A stretch of DNA of 64,000 nt from positions 1-64,000 of the forward strand of contig WBZZ01000782.1 in the NCBI GenBank assembly GCA_019918135.1. Reading direction: 5' to 3'. The stretch's first letter is position 1; the number at the start of each line of letters is the position of its first letter. Position numbers and translations under genes: made by a program. Shown here one piece after another: positions 39,206 to 46,450 of this stretch. The notes beneath the pieces are model-generated. The model was not told the origin of the DNA, did no database searches, and worked only from the letters and a program-made list of their open reading frames with translations. Source of the stretch: Paulinella micropora (lineage: Eukaryota > Cercozoa > Imbricatea > Euglyphida > Paulinellidae).

Positions 39206-39529
39206 ATGCCAACATCACCAGTGATTATTTCACAACCAGCGGGATACAATATCGGATACAATCCAAGCCCAGTAAGTATGACACAAGCAGGAGGTGCGAA
39301 GGACAGAAAGAAGAAGGGAAAAAAGAAACAAACAGGAGGCAAAGTTAATTGGGCCAAGGTTGGAAAAGCGATAGTGGATGCTAATAGGTTTATCAAGAAG
39401 AACCAGTTGATTTCAAGGGGTGCTACCTTTCTTAGCGATGTTGGAGTGCCTTATGCGGACCGTGTAGCGAGGGCGGCGGCCAAACAAGGCTACGGCAAGC
39501 AACGAGGAGGAGCAGTCAAATTTCGTTAA
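39206..39529 (+). CDS. Small basic virion core-type protein, 107 aa
   Basis: ATG after ACATTATATAG. The sequence has Lys-rich stretches and three GG sites (TQAGGAKD, QTGGKVNW, RGGAVKF) of the kind cut by adenain-type proteases, with a helical part between (WAKVGKAIVDANRFIKKNQL). Size, charge and sites resemble adenovirus-like core proteins processed in the capsid. It lies between ATPase and protease genes. Family inferred from composition and context. Confidence 0.5.
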   Translation: MPTSPVIISQPAGYNIGYNPSPVSMTQAGGAKDRKKKGKKKQTGGKVNWAKVGKAIVDANRFIKKNQLISRGATFLSDVGVPYADRVARAAAKQGYGKQRGGAVKFR

Positions 39530-39583
39530 ACCCCAACCCTACGAATGTAAATTATGTTATTATTTTTTTCTCTAACATATACG

Positions 39584-41584
39584 ATGGTTGTAAAAAAACC
39601 GCGAAAACTACGGCCCCCCAGAATATACAGAACCAAAGATGGCCGACCATATATCAAAGTAAAAGGCAGACGAGCATATCTCAACTTTGGCGAGAAAACG
39701 AATGACCTTTCAACACTTCAAATCGTTAAACTGTTTCTGAAATATATGAAAGGGGACAATAAAACGAAGAAACCACGAAAGACGAAGGAGCGAATTGTTA
39801 AGTCCGAATTCAATCGCCTTGAACACGAGAACCGCAACCAGATACAAAACAATCTGCTGAAAAAATATGAACTAATACACGAGCAGGAGCAAAAGGAAAA
39901 GAAGTTAAGAGAACAGGCAGAAGATGAAAAGAAAAGAATGGAGAGGAAGGAGAATGCCGACATTAAAGAAAGACAAGAAGACCTCATAAGGGAGGCGAAC
40001 AGAGAGCAAAAACTTATAGAGGATGTAAAATTTGAACAAGATAGAAAAAACAATTTAATGCTATTACCGCCTTTCCAACCTCAATACATACAAGCACCAC
40101 CACAAGCACCGCCACAAGCACCACCACAAGCCCCACAACTAGGACCACCACAAGCACCACCACAAGCACCACAACTAGGACCACCCCAAGCACCACAATT
40201 AGGACCACAACAAGCACCACCACAAGCACCAGAAGAAAAGCAGATGCCATTGAAAACAAAAGAAGAGAAAAAGGCTGAGAATGAATTAAAAGAAAAATAC
40301 ATTGAATTAATGAAGAAAGCGGGCTTTACAACGAAATTTATTAAAAGTTTGAGCAAAACAGAATTTATCAAACTTGGCACAGGAATAGAGAAAGCGATAG
40401 CCGATGCCCAATCAGCAGATGAGCAGAAAGAACTGGCTGAGCAATACAAAAAAGAATTAGAACAAGAAAAAAAGCAAGCGGAGGCCAAAGCGAAACACTT
40501 TGAAATTAAAGACAAAGTATCATACATATCCGCAGGTTTAAGAAATGATTACAAGTATCCGAAATTGGATATACCCAAAACTTTGGGCCCTGCTTTGGAA
40601 GCGAAAATGAAAGCCGAAGGCAAACCACCACCCAAAAAAGTTAAAGGAAAACACACGACTGCGGGTATGGCACAAGTTATAGTAGATGAAGGTATTGATT
40701 TAGGAATAGACCAGAATGAAATGAGAAAGAAACTCGCTGATTATTTGGGAATAAACCAAGCTGGTGCTGGGGCAAAAACGATGGAGGAATTAATACACAA
40801 ACTTTTAACGATAGCAAAAATTAAGAAATATTTGAAGAAGGGCAAATACAAGAAGAAAATGAAGAAGAAGGATTATGTAAATAACTTAGTAACTGAAATG
40901 AGAAGCGACCCAAACATTAAAAATCAAGTTTCAAATACTCTCGGTATTCAACCAACCGAGGAAGCAACAGCAGGGGCAACCACAGAACCAACAACAGAAC
41001 CAACCACAGAACCCACAGAAGAGCAGCCGCCAACAGAAGAGCAACCGCCAACAGAAGAGCAACAAAAACTACCAGCGAACTTAGCGGGGGAAGGTAGAGG
41101 ATTGATGACGGACGAAATAGACAACATTATGAAAAAGCACGAATGGTATATCGGCACGGTAGCCAGCGATGAAATAAACAAACTGAAACCAGAAAAAAGA
41201 AAGAAGTATGGATTTATAATGAATTTAGATAAGTCTAGCCAACCAGGCTCACATTGGATTGCTGTTTGGATTGACACCATTAAAGATGACTCTATTGAAA
41301 TCTACGACCCGCTCGCACTGTATAAACCGACAGACCTATTTCTACACCAAATGAAACAGCTTATTGACAAGAGTAAGCCAAACACATACCTGCTTATGAA
41401 GGTCAATCAGGTTAAAAACCAAAGTGATACAACTGATACTTGCGGGTGGCATAGTATTAGGTTTTTGTTAGAGCGGGCGAAAGGGAACCGCTTTAAATTT
41501 GCTAGCGGTTGGACGGACTTAAAAGAAAAAGAGGCGGATGAGTTGAAAACCCAGAACGGCTACGGCTTTGACACATACATTTGA
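39584..41584 (+). CDS. Large protein with C-terminal adenain-type cysteine protease, 666 aa
   Basis: The start is at ATG 39584 (MVVKKPRKLRPPRIYRTKDG) because TATACG precedes it. Order: basic N-terminus; long Glu/Lys coiled coil (residues about 60-160); PQAPPQAPQLG repeats; helical middle; Thr/Glu/Pro linker; and a C-terminal Ulp1/adenain protease with GSHWIAVWID (His), DSIEIYDPLA (Asp), Gln before Cys, and TDTCGWHSIRFLLERA (Cys). The protease matures Polinton virion proteins at GG sites. Fusion to a long scaffold-like N-terminus is unusual; most Polintons have a stand-alone protease. Confidence 0.8.
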   Translation: MVVKKPRKLRPPRIYRTKDGRPYIKVKGRRAYLNFGEKTNDLSTLQIVKLFLKYMKGDNKTKKPRKTKERIVKSEFNRLEHENRNQIQNNLLKKYELIHEQEQKEKKLREQAEDEKKRMERKENADIKERQEDLIREANREQKLIEDVKFEQDRKNNLMLLPPFQPQYIQAPPQAPPQAPPQAPQLGPPQAPPQAPQLGPPQAPQLGPQQAPPQAPEEKQMPLKTKEEKKAENELKEKYIELMKKAGFTTKFIKSLSKTEFIKLGTGIEKAIADAQSADEQKELAEQYKKELEQEKKQAEAKAKHFEIKDKVSYISAGLRNDYKYPKLDIPKTLGPALEAKMKAEGKPPPKKVKGKHTTAGMAQVIVDEGIDLGIDQNEMRKKLADYLGINQAGAGAKTMEELIHKLLTIAKIKKYLKKGKYKKKMKKKDYVNNLVTEMRSDPNIKNQVSNTLGIQPTEEATAGATTEPTTEPTTEPTEEQPPTEEQPPTEEQQKLPANLAGEGRGLMTDEIDNIMKKHEWYIGTVASDEINKLKPEKRKKYGFIMNLDKSSQPGSHWIAVWIDTIKDDSIEIYDPLALYKPTDLFLHQMKQLIDKSKPNTYLLMKVNQVKNQSDTTDTCGWHSIRFLLERAKGNRFKFASGWTDLKEKEADELKTQNGYGFDTYI

Positions 41585-41624
41585 AAGTAATTAAAAACAA
41601 AAAAAAATATTTTCTAATATATAT

Positions 41625-41655
41625 CCAAAAAGTCGGGTCGTAGGGTGTCCCTACA
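41625..41655 (+). promoter_or_regulatory. Hairpin leader of the penton gene
   Basis: CCAAAAAGTCGGGTC then GTAGGG-TGT-CCCTAC (41640-41654), one base before ATG 41656. TATA-like CTAATATATAT lies just upstream. Confidence 0.75.
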
Positions 41656-42471
41656 ATGGAATATAGAGGCGGGCGAAGTAGCAATATTTACTATGTCAAT
41701 AGCAAAAATAGGATAAACGGCACGGACAGTGATTTCACACACTCCATTGATATGAAATCGCTAGACAATCCAACACATTGTAAAATTTTACATATCTATG
41801 TGCCTAAGTCGTATTACTCTGTGGCGAGCCCCTATAATACTTTTATTCTGAGTGAGAATGGTAACGAGGCACTCATTACGATACCAGATGGCAACTACAC
41901 AATGAACAACTTAAAAAATAAGCTGGCCGAGGTGCTAACCGCAGAAAGTCCAAACGGCCTTACATATACAATAACAAGCAACAATACGAATACTGACCCA
42001 GAAGATGGCAAGCTAACATTCACCGTAGCGAACAATCCCATTAACATTCAACCGCGGTTTGTATTTGACGACGAAACTCGTATTCACGAAATTATGGGTT
42101 TTGAGCGGTCCTCTACTTACTTCTTCGCTAATAATACACTGAGGTCGCCGAATGTCATAATCTTGACTGGCGAAAAAACATTATATTTACAGTCGGACCT
42201 CATTGGCGAAGGTGATAATCACGTGCTCCAAGAAATATACACAGCGAATGAAATCCCGTTTGGGTCTGTTATCTATGACGGCTCGGGTAGTGAATATGGC
42301 AAACGGCTATCTACAAGTTTAAGCAATGTGTATCGTTTTTATTTGACTGACGAAAACGACCAAGCCATTAACCTAAACGGGCTCGGCATTGTAATGACTT
42401 TGTTGATTTACAGAGAAACAAATTACTTTAATTTATTTACATCATTCTTCAATTTGTTGAAATCAAGGTAA
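41656..42471 (+). CDS. Penton-like minor capsid protein, 271 aa
   Basis: Beta-rich protein (MEYRGGRSSNIYYVNSKNRI) with ITIPDGNYTMNNLKNKLAEV and the MGF motif, matching the penton-like protein of the GC-rich element (14809-15615). In Polintons this single-jelly-roll protein fills the capsid vertices. A GG site at residues 5-6 could be cut by the protease. It lies between protease and major capsid genes, the usual Polinton order. Confidence 0.75.
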   Translation: MEYRGGRSSNIYYVNSKNRINGTDSDFTHSIDMKSLDNPTHCKILHIYVPKSYYSVASPYNTFILSENGNEALITIPDGNYTMNNLKNKLAEVLTAESPNGLTYTITSNNTNTDPEDGKLTFTVANNPINIQPRFVFDDETRIHEIMGFERSSTYFFANNTLRSPNVIILTGEKTLYLQSDLIGEGDNHVLQEIYTANEIPFGSVIYDGSGSEYGKRLSTSLSNVYRFYLTDENDQAINLNGLGIVMTLLIYRETNYFNLFTSFFNLLKSR

Positions 42472-42534
42472 TTAATTAATTTATTTTTTTCTCATATTAA
42501 AATATAAGACAACTGAAAAAAGAAGAAAAACGAA

Positions 42535-44010
42535 ATGCCGACACAACACGGAGGCGAACTAGATTTCAGCAAGACTGACTACATCAGTGCTTCTTATCGT
42601 TTGAATAAACTCGCCCCTCGTGAGGGTTCTGGAACCTTTGAAGTCACTACTGCTGGCGGACAAGAACGAAGCTTTGACCTTATTAGCCGACCTTTTAATC
42701 TCGCTCGGTCTTATTTAAGTTTTACTTATACTATGAGGGCAGCGGGTGCCAACACTTATTCAAGAATTTTTATGGATTGCCTTTCGCAAATTAGCCAGAT
42801 ACAACTTCAGACCCGTAGCGGTGTTTATCTGTGCGACATTAACAATCTTAGAACTGTGACTAAGATGTTGTGGAAACCAGAAATGAGCTTGAAGGATTTT
42901 CTTGACCTTCCTAACCACGGTGATGCCAGTGGATATGGATGTATGCTCCAAAAGTGTAATGCTAACGGATTGATTAACATTAGTGCTACTGAAGCAATTA
43001 GAACCGACTTTCGTGCCATGACAGATCTTGGTGATAACGTAGCAGCACGAACTCTCGCTCTATTGCGTGAGCCAGTGATTTCTGCTCGTCGTCATGATGA
43101 TGCTGCTCTAACGACTGGAGTTGGAGCACTATCCGCCGTAAATGTTAATTACAATGAGGCGAAGTATCTTGTTGGAAGTGGAGCGAATGCCGTTTTGGCC
43201 ATTAATGTTAAAATTCCTTTGGGTATGATTCTCAATACTATTTTCGCACTTGATAAGACTATTATGTTTCCAGAGATTTTGACTATGCGAATTGTGTGGA
43301 GTGCCACTGATAGAACAGGTTATACGGTGACGAATGGTGCTGCTACTGCTATTAGCACGGCAAATGTTGGTAGTGCTAATATGGCTGTATCTGCTGATGT
43401 CACCAATCTCGCCTTGTTTCTTGCGGTTGAAACGAACCCTGATGTCATTCAATCAATCCAGCAGAAGATTGCCAGCCCCGAAGGTATGAGCTTCAATATT
43501 GATTATCCCTATGTTTATAAGAATACTACACCCGCAAGCACGACCCAAAACATTATTATGCGATTTGACCGCGGGCACGGTCGCCGTTTGAAGAAGATTT
43601 ATCACTCTGTTTTTAACAATGAAGAAAAAAAGAACACAGCTTATGACCACGATAACCGTGCCGCCGCTAAGGTTGTCAATTTTTACACTACTCTGGATGG
43701 TGCCCGCCAGCAAGATTTCAGTATTGATGCTGCGAGCGAAGAAGACTATATGTATCTGAAACCAAAGATTGAGGGTTCGGCCTTGATGAATAACGATGTG
43801 TATAAATACAACTGGTTCTGGGTTGATACTTGGGATAATACCCGTCCGCTATGGAGCAAGGACCAGAATGAAATCAGTGGTTTAAGCCTTGATACTGAGC
43901 GACGATGGGAGTTTATTGCTACCACCGCGAATGCCGCCTTCAACCATTACACCGTGGCAATCACTCAGCGAGAGGTTCAGGTTAAGGCGAATATGATTAC
44001 AATCTCGTAA
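42535..44010 (+). CDS. Major capsid protein (double jelly roll), 491 aa
   Basis: Uninterrupted frame (MPTQHGGELDFSKTDYISAS). Beta-rich, with FDLISRPFNLARSYLSFTYT near the N-terminus, FRAMTDLGDNVAARTL in the middle and WFWVDTWDNTRPLWSKDQ near the end. Position after the penton and protease genes, length and residue pattern fit the double-jelly-roll capsid protein of Polintons and PLVs. A GG site at residues 6-7 would let the protease trim the N-terminus. ATG follows an A-rich leader after ATTAAAATATAAG. Confidence 0.75.
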   Translation: MPTQHGGELDFSKTDYISASYRLNKLAPREGSGTFEVTTAGGQERSFDLISRPFNLARSYLSFTYTMRAAGANTYSRIFMDCLSQISQIQLQTRSGVYLCDINNLRTVTKMLWKPEMSLKDFLDLPNHGDASGYGCMLQKCNANGLINISATEAIRTDFRAMTDLGDNVAARTLALLREPVISARRHDDAALTTGVGALSAVNVNYNEAKYLVGSGANAVLAINVKIPLGMILNTIFALDKTIMFPEILTMRIVWSATDRTGYTVTNGAATAISTANVGSANMAVSADVTNLALFLAVETNPDVIQSIQQKIASPEGMSFNIDYPYVYKNTTPASTTQNIIMRFDRGHGRRLKKIYHSVFNNEEKKNTAYDHDNRAAAKVVNFYTTLDGARQQDFSIDAASEEDYMYLKPKIEGSALMNNDVYKYNWFWVDTWDNTRPLWSKDQNEISGLSLDTERRWEFIATTANAAFNHYTVAITQREVQVKANMITIS

Positions 44011-44078
44011 CTCCGCCAGGGAGGTAAGAGGTAATTATTAAATTTTGATAGTTAATTTATTTTTTTAATAATATAGGA

Positions 44079-45332
44079 ATGTCTCATCAAAGAAATTTAG
44101 TCGCCCAAAATCCTGACGGAGATTTCATTAATGTCAAAGTTGGATACGATGGATATGTAGGAGGGGTTCAAAATATGAAAACTGCCTTTGGTGAAGCATT
44201 AACCAGTTCATTAACACCAGTATTACAAGAAATTTTTCCATATACAGTTAATACAAGGGTATGGACGAAAACAGAAACAAAAGCAACCGTTTCGTTTAAC
44301 AGTAATATGGCAGAACTAAAAACGACAGCAGATGTTACTTCTAATGCGGTATTGACAAGTAAAAAATCAATAAAATACAGAACTGGTATGGGTGTTTTGT
44401 GTCGCTTCACTGCCTTATGGACCACTGATGAAGCTAAGGAATATGTATCATTTATAGGTATTGGCGACAATAACCTACAAAATGGATTCTACTTTTATAA
44501 GGATGGTGTGGCTGGTTTCTGTATAGCACACGCGAAAGGAGGTGTTGTTTCCTATATTCAACAAGCAACCTGGAATGACCCATGCGATGGAACAGGCGAT
44601 ATGCCGCTATTAGACTGGACAAAGGGAAATGTCTTTCAAATTCAATTTCAATATTTAGGCTTTGGGGCCATTAAGTTTTCAATTGAGAACCCCAACACAG
44701 GCGAATTCCAGCAAGTCCATATGATTAAGTATGCGAATGCCAACACGGGTGTCAGTCTGCGGAATACAACTCTTCCATTTGTTGCTAGAATGAGAAATGA
44801 TGCCGATACAGGAATACAAATATTGAAAACAGCAAGTTGTAGTATGTTTATTGAAGGCTCCAACACCGTTAATTCAAGCATATCAAACGAAGCGGAAGGA
44901 AGTAAGGCGGCGAGCACCACGGAAAGCCCAATCCTCAGCATAAAAAATAAAACAACTTTTAACGGTGGTGCGACCAATTATTCAATCGTTTATCCATCTC
45001 TAATAAGCATATCAAACGATGATACCAAAGTTAATGTAGTGCGAATTGTGAAAACAACTGGAACACTTACGGCGGAGAACTTTGCTGATATTGATGCTAC
45101 AACTTCAATCGTGTCAAAGGATACCGCCGCGACTGCTCTTGGTGGTGCCACTATAACGGATGTCATACTTAAACTGTATGTTAATGCTACTTCTAGCCAG
45201 CTTATTGACCTGCGAACTTACGACATACAACTCGCACCTGGTGAAAATCTAACATTTTTACAAAAGTCTGTCGCGACTGTTAATAATGGAGGAAATGTGA
45301 GTGTTATCGTTAATTTCTTAGAAGATCAGTAG
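44079..45332 (+). CDS. Virion surface-type protein, 417 aa, shared with the GC-rich element
   Basis: Uninterrupted frame after TTTTTTTAATAATATAGGA. YRTGMGVLCRFTALW, DWTKGNVFQIQFQYLGFGAI and a Thr/Asn-rich beta part align with the 393-aa protein at 13542-14723. The gene follows the major capsid gene on the same strand. Likely a spike, fibre base or adhesin component. The stop codon lies in a hairpin (45329-45349). Confidence 0.6.
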   Translation: MSHQRNLVAQNPDGDFINVKVGYDGYVGGVQNMKTAFGEALTSSLTPVLQEIFPYTVNTRVWTKTETKATVSFNSNMAELKTTADVTSNAVLTSKKSIKYRTGMGVLCRFTALWTTDEAKEYVSFIGIGDNNLQNGFYFYKDGVAGFCIAHAKGGVVSYIQQATWNDPCDGTGDMPLLDWTKGNVFQIQFQYLGFGAIKFSIENPNTGEFQQVHMIKYANANTGVSLRNTTLPFVARMRNDADTGIQILKTASCSMFIEGSNTVNSSISNEAEGSKAASTTESPILSIKNKTTFNGGATNYSIVYPSLISISNDDTKVNVVRIVKTTGTLTAENFADIDATTSIVSKDTAATALGGATITDVILKLYVNATSSQLIDLRTYDIQLAPGENLTFLQKSVATVNNGGNVSVIVNFLEDQ

Positions 45333-45349
45333 GGGTCTTCGCCCCCTAC
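45329..45349. terminator. Hairpin holding the stop codon of the 417-aa gene
   Basis: GTAGGGG (45329-45335) pairs with CCCCTAC (45343-45349); TAG 45330-45332 is in the left arm. Confidence 0.6.
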
Positions 45350-45397
45350 AACCCCCAACCAATAAAGCAAAAAAAACAAATACCCAACGGCGGGGTC

Positions 45398-45415
45398 GTA
45401 GGGGCTTGCCCCTAC
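45398..45415. terminator. Hairpin holding the stop codon of the 45412-45686 gene
   Basis: Perfect GTAGGGGC-TT-GCCCCTAC; on the minus strand TAG (45412-45414) lies in the first arm. Confidence 0.65.
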
Positions 45416-45686
45416 AAATACTTCTTCAATTCATCTCTGGTCCTACACCATGGTTGTTTCATTAACCATTCAATATATGGCTTGTCAATCTTTGCGATGT
45501 CTTCAAACTTCTTTCCGCGGTATTTGCCGAATTGAAAAGTGTCCTTCGGTTGTGTATTTCTCATTTCTTCATTGCTTTTATTTCGTCGTGTATTACCTTT
45601 TGAACATCTTCCAACGAGAAGGATTTTTTTTCACCTTCAATGGAAAGTTTTTGGAACTTCTCGCATAGTCTTGTAAGGGTAGACAT
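45412..45686 (-). pseudogene. Small protein with exonuclease-X C-terminal-like domain
   Basis: ATG 45686 follows TATATATACTA. The first part is a Lys/Glu-rich helix. The end part reads FGKYRGKKFEDIAKIDKPYI followed by EWLMKQPW, the pattern of the small domain found at the C-terminus of exonuclease X and in many large DNA viruses (FGKYKGK...DxxYxxW). It probably binds nucleic acid. There may be about one break, or two overlapping short genes. Confidence 0.5.
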
Positions 45687-45742
45687 TAGTATATATAGGG
45701 TAATATAAAAAAATAAAAAATAATTAATTAATAATATACCAA

Positions 45743-46429
45743 ATGTCTCAATGGATTGCCTTCGTTAAGGCTTACTCTGCTAAGCATAACATAAGCTATG
45801 GTGAAGCATTGAAAAAAGCTGGTAAAGAATACAGGAAACAGAAGGGAGGCAGTGCTGAGTTGTCTGAGGATGTCTATTTGTCTTCGTCAGAACGAAAAGG
45901 AGCGGACGGATGGAAACCAGTCGCAAGCAAAGAGAAATCAACGGTGTATGAGAAAGACGGTAAGGCAATTGTAGCATTTAGAGGCTCAGTAGATAAGCGG
46001 GACTTACTCACAGATGTCGCATTAGTAAAGGGAGTATTAAAAAGAACACCAAGATATAAAGAAGAGCAGAAGCTGGTTAATGAAGTCATAAAGAAATATG
46101 GTAAGGATAATGTAGAGCTGACGGGTCATAGCCTTGGAGGGACGATTGCGAAAGACTTAAGTAGGCAAACTGGTGTAAGGGCGACAACATACAATAAAGG
46201 CAGTAGCACGAATGATTTTGTGGAAGGACTAATTGACAGAGTAGCAATAAAGGTAAATCCGAAAGGGAAAAGGGCGAAGACCGCGGCAGCTATCACGAAC
46301 TACCGAACAGCATTTGACCCTGTGTCATTGTTAGGGGCGACAGCTGTGAATACTAAGCTAGTGAAGCCAAAGAAAGGAATTCATACAATTAGAAGTTTTA
46401 AGGGTAAAGGCAGAAAAGCAAAAAAATAA
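45743..46429 (+). CDS. Class 3 lipase-like virion protein, 228 aa
   Basis: The N-terminal piece (MSQWIAFVKAYSAKHNISYG) is a short conserved helix unit seen in many large DNA virus proteins, followed by KQKGGSAEL, a protease-type GG site. The body has the serine hydrolase nucleophile elbow ELTGHSLGGTIAK and VAFRGSVDKRDLL (oxyanion side), as in lipase class 3. A virion lipase freed by the protease could open host membranes during entry. ATG follows TTAATAATATACCAA. It is convergent with the polymerase gene. Confidence 0.7.
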   Translation: MSQWIAFVKAYSAKHNISYGEALKKAGKEYRKQKGGSAELSEDVYLSSSERKGADGWKPVASKEKSTVYEKDGKAIVAFRGSVDKRDLLTDVALVKGVLKRTPRYKEEQKLVNEVIKKYGKDNVELTGHSLGGTIAKDLSRQTGVRATTYNKGSSTNDFVEGLIDRVAIKVNPKGKRAKTAAAITNYRTAFDPVSLLGATAVNTKLVKPKKGIHTIRSFKGKGRKAKK

Positions 46430-46450
46430 ATTTTCTATAATTTTTTTCAT

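Noticed and set aside
40014-40527. Minus-strand Val/Leu- or Cys/Gly-rich membrane proteins
   Set aside because: Shadow of the PQAP repeats in the protease gene.
45398-45415. Bacterial-type rho-independent terminator
   Set aside because: There is no T-run after the hairpin; the repeated association with stop codons suggests a different 3'-end role.
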